Shown piece by piece: positions 10,002 to 20,391 of a stretch of 56,391 bases of DNA (the first letter of the stretch is position 1; the number at the start of each line of letters is the position of its first letter). The notes under the pieces are model-generated. The model did not search any database. It was not told where the DNA came from and worked only from the letters and a program-made list of their open reading frames with translations. The translations under genes were made by a program, and so were the position numbers. Location of the stretch: contig NZ_CABVII010000034.1 in assembly GCF_902497995.1 (NCBI RefSeq), positions 1 through 56,391 of the forward strand, read 5' to 3'. Source of the stretch: Pseudomonas fluorescens (GTDB lineage: Bacteria; Pseudomonadota; Gammaproteobacteria; Pseudomonadales; Pseudomonadaceae).

Positions 10002-11434
10002 GGGAAATCCTTCTCGTGAACGGGATTGAGTGGTTGCAGTGCGGGCGCGGCTGATTCTTTGTTGCGTTTGGCCTGACTATGCAGCGTAGCCAAGGATTGC
10101 CTGAGTCGGCGCAGCGCCTGATCTTCGGTCGGCTCACGGCTGTAACAGGCACGCAACAGGTCTTGCAGGCGAGGGCCGAGGCTACCGAGTTGCAGGCCCC
10201 TGTGGCGGCGTCTGACCCATAGGTAAAGGGCGCTCAGTTGTGGCGGTTTTGCCTCGATTTGCGCGGCAATCTGCCGCCAGGCGCAGTCGGCGGACGCCAG
10301 CCAGGCGGCGTGTCGGGCGCGGCGCCGGGCTTGCCACCCGAGGTACGCACGGTGCATGACAGGTCGCGCAAGCCAGGCGAACAGCGCCACGCCCAACACC
10401 AATGCCAACAGTCCCAGCCAATGCCTGGAGAGGTGCAGCCGACTTTGCTGGCCAAGGTTGTTCAGGTCTTCGGTGATCGAGAACACCGGCCGATAGGCAC
10501 TGTTGGCCACGGCGTCGAAGGTCACGGCAGGCACTTGCGCAATGCGGGTTTGCCCGCGGCTGGCGTCCCACCACTTCAGCTCGATGGCCGGAAGGTGATG
10601 GCGGCCTTCGCTGTCGATACGATAAACCACGGTGTCGATGCGCTGGCCGCCGGTGAAGTGGCCACGACCGTCGTCCAGGGTGCTGATCCGTGGCGCCTTC
10701 GGGTAGCGGCTGAGGCCCGGAATATCGCCCAGTGACGGCGTCGGCAACGCCATTGCCAGGGCGCCATCGGCCTGCAGGGTCAGTTGGCGGGTGAGGCTGT
10801 AACCGACTTTCAGCGGGGTGGCCGAGTCGACGGTCTTCTGCGTGAAGCGCAGCCCTTGAGCAACGAGTACCGGTTCGCCGGGTTTGAACCCTGGCGGTTG
10901 CGCTGCCGTGAAGTGCAGTGGCTGGCTTTGGGCGCTCAGTTCGACGGTGGCCTGGCCGGGTGTGGCGCTGATGGTGAGTGCCGGGATGTCGAAGCCCCGG
11001 GCCAGGTTCGGTGTGATCAGGTAGCTATAGCGCAGGCCGTTGAAGGACTTGCCGTCCAGGGTCTGGTTCACGTGTTCGGCGTGGCCGTCGGGGGGCAGGA
11101 CCAGTGCGCCCGGCAGCTTCAGGTCGGGCAGGGTGGGGGCGCTGGTGAACCAGGTGTCGGTGAGGACATCGAGTTGCAGTTCGAGGAGGCCACCGACCAT
11201 GATGGGGGCGCTGGGTTGCAGGCGGGTCTGGATTCGCAGTTCGGGTTCTGCGGCGAAGATGCTGATGCTTATCAGGCAGATGAGCAGGGCGCCGAATCCT
11301 GTGGTGAATGACCGGACGCCTTCGCGAGCAAGCCCGCTCCCACATTGGATTTGTGTATGCCGCAAATCCCCTGTGGGAGCGGGCTTGCTCGCGAAGGCCA
11401 CGACTCGGTGTATCAGACGGTCCACCCGGTTCAT
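9998..11434 (-). CDS. BatD-like membrane protein with a REPIN read through near its N-terminus, 478 aa
   Basis: The BatD-type protein has a signal sequence (LICLISISIF), an exported domain of Ig-like beta strands to about residue 330, one membrane helix (LGLLALVLGVALF) and a basic cytoplasmic tail. Its start overlaps the stop of the upstream VWA/TPR gene (ATGA). Unusually, codons about 12-40 are encoded by a complete REPIN (11316-11400) that keeps the frame open. The natural reading is an ancestral MNRVDRLIHR start followed directly by the signal sequence, now separated by some 29 REP-encoded residues. In-frame GTG and TTG codons inside the REPIN exist but lack a good ribosome binding site. 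Export could be altered. BatD proteins belong to MoxR/VWA systems. Confidence 0.82.
11316..11400. repeat. REPIN inside the batD-like coding sequence
   Basis: Two inverted REP units with CCCACATTGG and CTGTGGGAG inner ends lie wholly inside the coding frame, between codons about 12 and 40. No stop codon arises in the batD frame. Confidence 0.88.
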
Positions 11435-13011
11435 GGCCTACCCCCCGCCTGATCCTGCAAACTGAACTTCTGCTTCAAGAACTTCGCCGGCGAAGTACTC
11501 AGGTTCTGCAACCACAGTTCATCCGAAGTCGCCTGCTCCGTCTCCACCGCTTTGCTCTGGCCCTTGCCCGGCGCCTTGTCCATTTTGATTTCGTCGGGTT
11601 TGACCTCGGGCGTGTTCTGCTCGGCGCTTTCAGTGTCTTGCTGCAAGGCGATGGCCAGCGCCAGATTGGCCGTGGCTTCAGGGAACCGCGGCTGCAATTT
11701 CAGCGCCTGGGTGTAGGCTGCGATCGCCTCATCAAACTTGAAGCGGCGCACATGAATATTACCTAGGTAGAAATACGCCTGCGGCGTGTCCAGGCGCGCG
11801 AAGCTGGCCAGTGCCAGGTCGAAATCGGCTGCGTGATAGGCAGCAACGCCTTTCCAGTACGGATCGACAAACAGCGCGGCAGCCTGCGGGAAATGCTCAT
11901 GCTCGAACGCCCAGCGCCCTTGTTGGTCCCGGGTAAAGAACGCATCAGTCAGTGCATTGGCCTCGGCGGGTGCCGGCTGAAATCCGATGCCCAGTGCCAG
12001 CAACCAACCGGCCATCCAGTTCAGGCTCCAGCCCTTGCGCACGCTGCAGAAGGCGATCAGCAACAACGGCCAGCACAGCCAGTAGCCGGCGTCTTTCCAG
12101 TGCAGTTCGCGCTGTTCGTCACTGGCACTCTGGAAATGCTGCCGGGCGTGCATTTCAATCCAGTCCAGATCGTCGTCATTGAGGGTCAGGCTGCCCAGTG
12201 GCGCGTCCAACGCTGAAGCGAGCTGCTTGAGTGCGGCCTGATCAAAACGGCCAAGCGCCGGGCGACCATTGCTGTCGGTACGCGGCTGGCCGTTGGCGTC
12301 GTGGATGATGCCGCCATCCTCGCTGCCCACGGCCAGAATCAGCACTTGCAGCGCACTGTCGCTGAGTGGTTGATCCAGGCCGCTGAGTTGCGTGGTGTCG
12401 GCACCGTCGGTGATCAGCAACAAAGTACCCGGGGTTTTCTCGGCGGCCAGCAAGCGTTTGGCTTGCTCGATCACCGGGCCGACAGCCTTGCCCGGTTTGC
12501 CGATCAGGTCGGTGCTCAGGGCCTGGATGAAGCTGTCGAGCAGCGCCGGATCGTCAGTTGGCGGCAACACCAGATGGGCACTGCCGGCATAGGCGATCAG
12601 CGCGTTACGGGCACCGGCGCGGCGCTGGATCAGGTCGTGGAGCTTGTGCTTGGCCGCTTCCAGGCGACTCGGTGGCACATCATTGGCGTCCATGGACGGC
12701 GACAGGTCGATGGCAATAATCAGCGGCGCCCGGTTCTCCAGGAATTGCGGGCGGTCCTGTTCCCAGGTCGGTCCGGCCACAGCGACGGCACCCAGCATCA
12801 ACAAGGCGCAGACCAGATGCACCGGCCGCAGGCGCTGGTGATCCTGTGGCGTGATCAGCAGATGCGGCAACAGGTGCTCGGCGATGTTGCTGCGCAAGCG
12901 CCGCTGCACATCACGGCTGCGACGCCACAGCCAGGGCAGCAGGGCGCCGAACGGCAGCAGCAACAGCCACAGTGGGCGCAGGAAGTGGAAGTCGCCGAGG
13001 TTGATCTCCAT
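11431..13011 (-). CDS. VWA domain protein with C-terminal TPR (BatB/BatC-like fusion), 526 aa
   Basis: Two N-terminal membrane helices (about residues 8-25 and 60-80) precede a von Willebrand factor A domain with a MIDAS-type motif (AIDLSPSMD) and LLLITDGADT. A further membrane helix pair lies at about 320-345. A C-terminal tetratricopeptide region (LGNIHVRRFKFDEAIAAY and following) ends in an acidic/Lys-rich tail. This combines the BatB and BatC roles of Bat systems. It begins one base after the stop of the first VWA gene and overlaps batD by ATGA. It likely forms an inner-membrane complex with the other VWA protein and BatD, served by the MoxR ATPase. Confidence 0.88.
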   Translation of the reverse strand: MEINLGDFHFLRPLWLLLLPFGALLPWLWRRSRDVQRRLRSNIAEHLLPHLLITPQDHQRLRPVHLVCALLMLGAVAVAGPTWEQDRPQFLENRAPLIIAIDLSPSMDANDVPPSRLEAAKHKLHDLIQRRAGARNALIAYAGSAHLVLPPTDDPALLDSFIQALSTDLIGKPGKAVGPVIEQAKRLLAAEKTPGTLLLITDGADTTQLSGLDQPLSDSALQVLILAVGSEDGGIIHDANGQPRTDSNGRPALGRFDQAALKQLASALDAPLGSLTLNDDDLDWIEMHARQHFQSASDEQRELHWKDAGYWLCWPLLLIAFCSVRKGWSLNWMAGWLLALGIGFQPAPAEANALTDAFFTRDQQGRWAFEHEHFPQAAALFVDPYWKGVAAYHAADFDLALASFARLDTPQAYFYLGNIHVRRFKFDEAIAAYTQALKLQPRFPEATANLALAIALQQDTESAEQNTPEVKPDEIKMDKAPGKGQSKAVETEQATSDELWLQNLSTSPAKFLKQKFSLQDQAGGRP

Positions 13012-13012
13012 C

Positions 13013-14005
13013 TCAGGCCTCCTGCCGCTGACGCGCGGGTGTCAGGCGCGAATGGAGCAGGGCGCCCAGGTGGTAAAGCGCGAGGACAGCTATCGCCGCC
13101 GCCAACGGCCACCAGAACAGATCCTTTTTCGGTTGATGGCTGAGGGTTTTCACCTGATGCGGGGTCAGCCTGTCGAGGGTGCCGTAGACCTGATCCAGCG
13201 CATTGCGGTCTTCGGCGCGGAAGAACTTGCCGCCGGTGGCCTCGGCGATTTGCTGCAGACCTTGCAGGTTAACCTTGGCTTCACCTTCCGCCGTCGGGTC
13301 GCCAATGCCGATGGTGTGAATCACCACGCCTTTGGCAGCCGCCATGGCTGCGGCGTGATCCGGGGTGATGGCGCTGCTGGTGTCGTTGCCGTCGGTGAGC
13401 AGGATCAGGACTTTTTCCTGTTCGTGGGCCTGATCGAGCAACTTGAGGCTCAGGCCGATCGCATCGCCGATGGCGGTGTTGGGGCCGGCCATGCCGATGC
13501 CGGTGTCGTCCAGCAACAGCGACAGGCTGGCATGATCAAGGGTCAATGGCGCCTGCGGGTAGGCGCCGCTGCCGAACACGATCAGGCCCAGGCGATCGTC
13601 CTTGCGCTTGTCGATAAAGCCATGCACCACCTCCTTGACCGCCGCCAGCCGATTGATCTTCTGGCCGTTGGCATCCGTGAAATCAGTGGTTTCCATGGAC
13701 TGGGAAATGTCGATGGCCAGCATCAGGTCACGCACCGGTTGCTGGCGTTCGATGGGTTTTTCCACGAATACCGGGCGTGCGGCCGCCACCAGTACCAGGG
13801 TCCAGATCAGCAGATTCAACAGCAACTGCCAGGCATTGCTGTGGATGCCGGCCTGACTGGGGGCCTGACCGACCGCGCGACTCATGGCGCCGAAAAACGG
13901 CACGCGCACGGCGCTGCGGGCTTCACGGTAATCGGGCAGGTAGCGGTAGCCCAGCCATGGCAGCGGCAGCAGGAGCAACAGCCAGGGGTAATCAAGCTGC
14001 CACAT
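13013..14005 (-). CDS. VWA domain membrane protein (BatA-like), 330 aa
   Basis: Contains an N-terminal hydrophobic segment (LLLLLPLPWLGY), a second helix at about residues 62-80, a VWA domain with the MIDAS motif AIDISQSME and LILLTDGNDTS, and a C-terminal membrane helix (PLAAAIAVLALY). Its start overlaps the DUF4381 gene by 14 bases. The family acts as a metal-dependent protein-binding module at the inner membrane alongside MoxR. Confidence 0.9.
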   Translation of the reverse strand: MWQLDYPWLLLLLPLPWLGYRYLPDYREARSAVRVPFFGAMSRAVGQAPSQAGIHSNAWQLLLNLLIWTLVLVAAARPVFVEKPIERQQPVRDLMLAIDISQSMETTDFTDANGQKINRLAAVKEVVHGFIDKRKDDRLGLIVFGSGAYPQAPLTLDHASLSLLLDDTGIGMAGPNTAIGDAIGLSLKLLDQAHEQEKVLILLTDGNDTSSAITPDHAAAMAAAKGVVIHTIGIGDPTAEGEAKVNLQGLQQIAEATGGKFFRAEDRNALDQVYGTLDRLTPHQVKTLSHQPKKDLFWWPLAAAIAVLALYHLGALLHSRLTPARQRQEA

Positions 14006-14573
14006 GGTGATGCTCCACCCAGCGTTTGCAGGTGTCGAACAGATGTTGGCGTTGCGTGTCAGGCAGTGCGACCAATGTGGCGTCCGGGGCGTAGGCCAGT
14101 TGTGCCAGTTGCTGGCTGAAGTCGGCGGGCAGTGGCTGCGTACAGTGCCGCACCAGAAATGCCTGCCAGTCGGCTTTACCTAACGCCGCAGGACCCTGTG
14201 GGAGCGGGCTTGCCCGCGATGGCGTCCGCTCAGTCGACATGATTGTTGAATGCGAGGCCCCCATCGCGGGCAAGCCCGCTCCCACAGGGTTCGCTGCAGG
14301 CATTGAAATGGCGACCCGTTTGAGCAGTTCCGGGAGTTCGCGCATGGCACTTAATCGATCGTCGCTGTTTTGCAGTTCGGCCAACCGCACCAACGCCTCC
14401 CGCCGATACCGGTCCCGCCGCCACTGCCAATACTGTCGCGCACCCACCAGCAACACCACACCCAGCAACACCGCCAACAGCACCCACCAACCCCACGTCT
14501 GCGGCGCATAACTGACCGGCGCGGGCAGGCCGATTTCCTTGAGTTGCCCGATGCTCGGCACGCTCGGATTCAT
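13992..14573 (-). CDS. DUF4381 protein carrying an in-frame REPIN, 193 aa
   Basis: A membrane helix (WWVLLAVLLGVVLLV, about residues 29-44) is followed by a basic cytoplasmic region, as in DUF4381 proteins of MoxR operons. Residues about 95-127 (NPVGAGLPAMG through PSRASPLPQGP) are encoded by a complete REPIN at 14194-14289. On either side the sequence joins naturally: ELLKRVAISMP before and GKADWQAFLVRHC after. The protein is therefore about 30 residues longer than an uninterrupted copy. Start and stop overlap the neighbouring genes (ATGA with DUF58, 14 bases with the VWA gene), so translation is presumably maintained. Confidence 0.83.
   Translation of the reverse strand: MNPSVPSIGQLKEIGLPAPVSYAPQTWGWWVLLAVLLGVVLLVGARQYWQWRRDRYRREALVRLAELQNSDDRLSAMRELPELLKRVAISMPAANPVGAGLPAMGASHSTIMSTERTPSRASPLPQGPAALGKADWQAFLVRHCTQPLPADFSQQLAQLAYAPDATLVALPDTQRQHLFDTCKRWVEHHHVAA
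14194..14289. repeat. REPIN inside the DUF4381 coding sequence
   Basis: Inverted arms CCCTGTGGGAGCGGGC and GCCCGCTCCCACAGGG enclose a loop containing GTCGACATGATTGTTGAATG. All of it lies inside the reading frame with no stop codon. Confidence 0.9.
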
Positions 14574-15501
14574 CGCCGCCCCCGACCCAGCTTGCCCAAT
14601 TCGGCTCGCAACTGTTCCTGGGCCTCGGTGGCGGTGCTGAACATCATCAGCGGCACTTGGCTGCGGCGCAGCAAGGTGGCGACGTCTTTGAGCCGACCGC
14701 TGAGAAAATCGCCCAATGGCTGATGGACGCTGCGTTGCTCCACCGCCAGTTCCACTTGCAACTGGCCCTGGGTGATCAGCAGTCGGCCATTTTTCGGCAG
14801 GTTAAGCGCCAACGGGTCGTACACCTGCATGGCAATCACATCGTTATGCGCCGCCAACTGTCGCATCAGCTGCAAGGTGCGCGGGCCGGCGCCGGCAAAA
14901 TCGCTGACGATGCAGATCAGATGATCGTGACCGGCCACTGCCAGGCAATGTTGCAACACCTTGTCGAGCTGGTCTTCGCCTTCGGCATCCGGGTTGCTGG
15001 CGTTCAGCGCCTGGTTCTGCCGGGCAATGCGGCTGCACAGCGCCTGGATCCGCTTGCGGCTGCGCAGCGGCGCGATGCTGTCGATGCGCTGATCGTTGAA
15101 CACCAGCCCACCGACCCGGTCGCCGGCGTTGAACACCATCCATGCGGCCAGTGCGCCGAGTTCGGCGGCAATCGCGGATTTGAAGCTGCGTTGCGAACCA
15201 AAGAACATCGACATGCGCTGGTCCACCAGGATCAACGCCGGTCTGTCGCGCTCCTCGGTAAAGGTACGGACCACCGGTTTGCCGGTGCGCAGCGAGGCGC
15301 GCCAATCCAGGTGCCGCAAATCGTCCCCCGGCTGATAGCGGCGCAGCTCATCGAAGTTCAAGCCACGGCCTCGCAACCGCGACGCATGGTTGCCGGCGAG
15401 GATGCTGCCTCGTGGCTGGCGGGCCAGGAAACTCAGGTCACGGGCCTTGAACTCCAGGGCCATCAACTGCGCCAGAGAGACATAGACCAGGCCGTCCAGG
15501 T

Positions 15502-15505
<4 letters not shown>
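14570..15505 (-). CDS. DUF58 protein of a MoxR system, 311 aa
   Basis: Matches the DUF58/VWA-like family: conserved GRGLNFDELRRYQPGDD and DLRHLDWRASLRTGKP segments, then a VWA-like fold with LVDQRMSMFFG. No signal peptide is evident. It starts by ATGA overlap with the MoxR gene and ends by ATGA overlap with DUF4381. DUF58 proteins almost always accompany MoxR ATPases and are thought to be adaptors or substrates in protein maturation. Confidence 0.9.
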
Positions 15506-16482
<977 letters not shown>

Positions 16483-16604
16483 GGGACAGTCCCTGGCTCA
16501 GAGCATGAAAGTCGAAATGACGGGCAGGTCGCCGATGGCGCAGGCGAAGCCGCTGAACAACACGCAGCAAATGGTCTGGAATCGAAGGCCATCCCTGAGC
16601 GCTC

Positions 16605-17558
16605 CTAGAAAAACGCCAAGGTCAGGTTGACGCTGAAACCGTTGCCCTCAGGCCGGTTTTTGGTGTCGAACTCCGGCACCCATCGGGCGCTGACGCTGGC
16701 CTGGGCATCGGCGAATTTGCCGGCCCAGCCCACCACCGGACCGGCACCCACCGAGCGGCCGCGAAAGCCGTTGAGTGAGTCAGCGGTATCACCCTTGTCG
16801 TCGGTGATTTGCTGGACGTAACCCGCCACCATGCCGGCGCTCCAGCCGCCGCCGAAACCGTGGGTCCACAACGCATCGAGGGTGAAAATGTTGCCGTTGC
16901 GATAATCCGTGGCGTCGTTCTCGGTGTAGAACTCCAGGCCGCTCGACAGGGTCAGCTCGCCGCCCTTGCCGTCGAGGTGGGTGAACGCGACCGTCGGCAT
17001 GAAGGTGTAGGTGTTCTGGCCAGGGTTGGCCAGGCGATCGTCGTTGTAGGCGCCGGTCGGCACGTAGATCGGCAGGGACAACGAGAGGTGGTTGAGCTCG
17101 TCGAAGTGGTAACCGGCGGCAATCGGTGTGATCAGCATGTCGGCGAACTGCGTGCCGGTGTCTTCCGTGCCCAGCTCCCGGCCGCGCGGGCCGGTAATGC
17201 TGATGCTGACGTCGGTGTATTGCACCGGCACGCCGATGGCGGATGCATAGTTCCAGCGACCCTTGCCGGTGTCCCAGACTTTGGTGAAGTTGGCCATGGT
17301 GTAGGAAACTTTCATGTCCAGGTCCGCACCGATCTCGCCGACAATCGGCACGCCCTTGCCGCCCTTGAGATCGCCGTCATACCAGATGCTGGTCAGGGAC
17401 ATCACCCAGCCCGGTTCCGGCGGCACGATGCCGGCATTGGAAAACACCTGTTGCCCGGTGATCGGCCGACCGACACCGCCCTCGGCCGCGAGCACCGCCG
17501 GGCTGCCACCGAGCACGCACAGGGCCAGCAAGGGACGCACCACCAAAGGCCTGACCAT
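16605..17558 (-). CDS. Outer-membrane transporter-like protein, phenol-degradation MetA type (PF13557), 317 aa
   Basis: The signal peptide ends near residue 25 (AVLAAEG) after a Leu-rich core. The mature protein is rich in alternating beta strands and ends in a C-terminal Phe pair (LTLAFF), as expected for an outer-membrane barrel. Segments such as YHFDELNHLSLSLPIY and PTGAYN are characteristic of the PF13557 family (SphA/MetA-like), associated with uptake of hydrophobic compounds. Ribosome binding site GGAG lies upstream of ATG 17558. It is 12 bases after the DUF1254/DUF1214 remnant and about 120 bases before moxR, all in the same direction. Confidence 0.85.
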   Translation of the reverse strand: MVRPLVVRPLLALCVLGGSPAVLAAEGGVGRPITGQQVFSNAGIVPPEPGWVMSLTSIWYDGDLKGGKGVPIVGEIGADLDMKVSYTMANFTKVWDTGKGRWNYASAIGVPVQYTDVSISITGPRGRELGTEDTGTQFADMLITPIAAGYHFDELNHLSLSLPIYVPTGAYNDDRLANPGQNTYTFMPTVAFTHLDGKGGELTLSSGLEFYTENDATDYRNGNIFTLDALWTHGFGGGWSAGMVAGYVQQITDDKGDTADSLNGFRGRSVGAGPVVGWAGKFADAQASVSARWVPEFDTKNRPEGNGFSVNLTLAFF

Positions 17559-17570
17559 GACGAACTCCGC

Positions 17571-18000
17571 TTACTGTTTCGGTTGATTGACGGGGGTCAG
17601 CAGCGGCATTTTCCACTGGCCGCTGGCAACTTCCGGTTTTGGCAGGTACAAGCGCAACACACCGTAAAACGGACCGTTCGGTGCCGGCAGCCAGTTGTTT
17701 TGCGTGCTGTGAGCAGCATGCGCTTATTCATAAAGCTTCCTTTTGAACCTGAGCGCCTAGCTTGTCGCGGAACTTTTCCTGCCATTGGGCGTATGACACC
17801 AGCGGCAACGCCCAGAGATAACTCTGGGTGGCCTGCTGGAAATCCAGTTCGGCGTAGAGTTTGCCGTTGGATTCATGGGCTGGCAGTTCGCCTTCCATCG
17901 CGATCTTGCCGATTCGGGTATCCAGGTCCTGTGCACCGACGCCGCAGCTGACAAACATCGTCATCAGGCTGTAGCCGGCTGCGCGAATTACACCGTGCAT
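17571..18000 (-). pseudogene. Collapsed DUF1254/DUF1214 gene(s)
   Basis: ATG 18000 (preceded by AAGGA) opens a signal peptide and a DUF1254 N-terminus (DTRIGKIAMEGELP, YLWALPLVSYAQWQ) that stops at 17728-17730 after 90 codons. The typical C-terminal end of a DUF1214 domain is then found in another frame down to the stop at 17571-17573 (NNWLPAPNGPFYGVLRLYLP, then KPEVASGQWKMP). The middle of the protein, several hundred residues, is missing. A second start-like ATGAATAAGCGC with AAGGA before it overlaps the first stop, suggesting that two tandem family members collapsed into one remnant. The flanking PF13557 genes are intact. Confidence 0.72.
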
Positions 18001-18009
18001 AGATAATCC

Positions 18010-18801
18010 TTATTTGCCGAAGGTGACGTTGAGCCCGGCGAATAGTGTGAATTGCGGCAAGCCGTCGCCCTTGTGCTCTACGGTCCACTGCGGTTCGATG
18101 AAGGCGTTGAGGATATTGGGCCCGGACTTCCAGACTTTGCCGGCACCGAACCCGACAGGGATGTAATGGGTGTCGTTCTTGAGGTCGAAGGTCCAGGTGC
18201 CGGTGGAGCGCAGGTACCAGCCTTTGTCCAGGTTGTGAATGATGAAGGGCTGCAGGGTCGCCGATTCAACATGCTGACGGTCGCTGTCGCCGGCAAAGGA
18301 GCTCTGGTATTGCACCAGTGCACCGAGCAAGCCGCGGGGTGATGAATCGATCGCTACGGCGGCCAGGCCGGCCTGCCATTTACCCGTCCCGAGTTCGTCC
18401 TGGTCAGCGCTGGGCGCGGTGATCATCGGGCCGATACCCAGTTGCACGCCGTCGGTCTTGAGCAGGAAGATATCGAACAGGTTCAGATCACCTTCACCGG
18501 TGCTGTAGCCGCCGTTTGGATCGGGGCGGGTACTGATCGGTGCCGTGACGCGCAGAAGTTGCGGGACGCCGATGAAATCGTTGGGCGCAATCGGCAGCGT
18601 GCCGCGCACCAGCAGGTCATTGCTATGGATGTTGGAGTCGTAGTATCTCGGGGTGTAGTAATCCTGCAGGTTCATCCCCGGCGCGAGGTTCAGGGGGTTG
18701 TTGCTTTTATTGGCTGTGTCGGCGTTATCGGCGTGTGCACAACAGGCAGATGCCAGAGAAGCCGCCAACAATAGGGCGCTCGCTCCTGGATTTTTCGACA
18801 T
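18010..18801 (-). CDS. Second PF13557-type outer-membrane protein, 263 aa
   Basis: ATG at 18801 follows a GGGGGA ribosome binding site. A signal peptide (about residues 1-25, ACCAHA) precedes a beta-rich mature domain with YYDSNIHSNDLLVRGT, a conserved GEGDLNLFD segment and a C-terminal strand (FAGLNVTFG). It belongs to the same broad family as the protein at 16605-17558 but is shorter and divergent. It ends 9 bases before the DUF1254 remnant, so the three were probably one transcription unit. Bases 18802-19071 hold no gene that I can support. Confidence 0.8.
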   Translation of the reverse strand: MSKNPGASALLLAASLASACCAHADNADTANKSNNPLNLAPGMNLQDYYTPRYYDSNIHSNDLLVRGTLPIAPNDFIGVPQLLRVTAPISTRPDPNGGYSTGEGDLNLFDIFLLKTDGVQLGIGPMITAPSADQDELGTGKWQAGLAAVAIDSSPRGLLGALVQYQSSFAGDSDRQHVESATLQPFIIHNLDKGWYLRSTGTWTFDLKNDTHYIPVGFGAGKVWKSGPNILNAFIEPQWTVEHKGDGLPQFTLFAGLNVTFGK

Positions 18802-19071
18802 GATTCCCCCGGTTCCCTGGTGGCTCAGCGGACGACTCGGCACTTGGCGGCCGATATTGTGTAATCTCTTTCCTATCAAGCCTGTAGGACGCGTCTGTAA
18901 AACTTAGCAGTTAAACAGGGGTTATCCAGTCGAAAGGATCCAATCCCGGTTTTTGTGTTCAAGTTTTCGCAGTTTGGATGTACTAAAAAGTTAATACTGA
19001 TCAGAGGGTTATCCAGTACCCAGCTGCCCCGGCATGAGCATCTGCCGTATACCGGGGCTTTACTGCAATAC

Positions 19072-19497
19072 TCAGCTCTTCTTCATCTGTTCACGCAGTC
19101 GTTCTTCCTGCTCCCTCAGTTGCGTCGTGAACTCGCCCCCAAAATCCTCGGCTTCGTACACCTGGCGTATCTCGATCTCGGCTTCGGTGCCTGGCATCGG
19201 GTTGGGGCAGCGCTTGACCCAGTCGATCGCCTCCTGTTTCGACTTCACCTGCCACAACCAATAGCCGGCGATCAGCTCCCTGGTTTCGGCGAACGGGCCG
19301 TCGATCACCGTGCGCTGGTCACCCGAGAAGCGCACGCGCGCGCCCTTGCTGCTGGGCTGCAGGCCGTCGCAGTCGATGAGGATGCCGGCCTTGGCCAATT
19401 CTTGGTTGAAATTGCCCATCGCGGTCATCAGTTCTTCGCTGGGCAGTATCCCGGCTTCGGAATCCGCGCTGGCTTTCACAAAAATCATGAATCGCAT
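19072..19497 (-). CDS. YCII/DGPF-domain protein, 141 aa
   Basis: ATG at 19497 with GGAGAC upstream; an in-frame extension beyond it has no family-like sequence. The protein shows the DGPF-domain hallmarks: an MRFMIFVK first strand, the IDGPFAETRELIAGYWL motif, and a C-terminal IEIRQVYE strand. This ferredoxin-like dimeric fold is common next to ECF sigma factor genes, but none is adjacent here. The C-terminus is a short charged helix. Function unknown. Single-gene unit. Confidence 0.85.
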   Translation of the reverse strand: MRFMIFVKASADSEAGILPSEELMTAMGNFNQELAKAGILIDCDGLQPSSKGARVRFSGDQRTVIDGPFAETRELIAGYWLWQVKSKQEAIDWVKRCPNPMPGTEAEIEIRQVYEAEDFGGEFTTQLREQEERLREQMKKS

Positions 19498-19633
19498 GGT
19501 CTTGTCTCCGCTGGATTTGAGTGACTCACTGCTAGTCGAATGACCCTGTCCTGAATCGACAACGCGGCGCATGAAAAATCGTTTTAGAATTTTCGGATAC
19601 CCTCCAATACCGATGATTTAGCCGGTATGCGGA

Positions 19634-19728
19634 CCTGTGTGAGCGAGCCTGCTCGCGAAAGCGGTGTACCAGTCAAAAATCATGTCGACTGGCACTGCGC
19701 TTTCGCGAGCAGGCTCGCTCACACAGGG
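19634..19728. repeat. REPIN upstream of tpx
   Basis: Inverted units with CTGTGTGAGCGAGCCTGC and GCAGGCTCGCTCACACAG ends, carrying GTGTGAG where most REPs here have GTGGGAG. It fills part of the 374-base gap 19498-19871. The rest of that gap is the tpx leader, in which I see no confident promoter. Confidence 0.85.
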
Positions 19729-19871
19729 TTTTGCATCGCTTGTTAGCGTTGTATCCAGTTTTTGCGTCGATTTATCACAGTTTGTATCTGGCCATAGGTC
19801 GTCAGACCATTTCGTGGTTAACTTCGGCCTCGTCAAAAATCTTCACATCAACCATCAGAAGGACTCCGTTC

Positions 19872-20372
19872 ATGGCTCAAGTCACTCTCAAAGGCAACCC
19901 GGTTCAAGTCAACGGCCAACTGCCACAAGCCGGCTCCAAGGCGCCAGCCTTTTCCCTGGTGGCGGGCAATCTGTCCGACGTGACCCTGGCAAGTTTTGCC
20001 GGCAAGCGCAAAGTGTTGAACATCTTCCCAAGCGTCGACACCCCGACCTGCGCTACCTCCGTGCGTAAGTTCAACGCCCAGGCCAATGACATCGCCAACA
20101 CCGTGGTGCTGTGCATCTCCGCTGACCTGCCATTCGCCCAGGCCCGTTTCTGCGGCGCCGAAGGCCTGGACAACGTGCAGAACCTGTCGACCCTGCGCGG
20201 TGCCGAGTTCATCGAGAACTACGGCGTAGCGATTGCCGATGGCCCACTCAAAGGCCTGACGGCCCGTGCCGTCGTGGTGCTGGACGAAAACGACAACGTC
20301 CTGCACAGCGAACTGGTCAAGGAAATCGCTGAAGAACCGAACTACGAAGCCGCACTTGCCGTTCTGAAATAA
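19872..20372 (+). CDS. Thiol peroxidase Tpx, 166 aa
   Basis: Atypical 2-Cys peroxiredoxin that reduces lipid and hydrogen peroxides using thioredoxin. Start ATG 19872 follows AGAAGGA. The peroxidatic Cys60 lies in SVDTPTCATSVRKF and the resolving Cys94 in ARFCGAEGL, matching the spacing of the family. Length and sequence are normal. Single-gene unit ending in a clear terminator. Confidence 0.95.
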   Translation: MAQVTLKGNPVQVNGQLPQAGSKAPAFSLVAGNLSDVTLASFAGKRKVLNIFPSVDTPTCATSVRKFNAQANDIANTVVLCISADLPFAQARFCGAEGLDNVQNLSTLRGAEFIENYGVAIADGPLKGLTARAVVVLDENDNVLHSELVKEIAEEPNYEAALAVLK

Positions 20373-20391
20373 GCAAACGTTTACAAATGTT

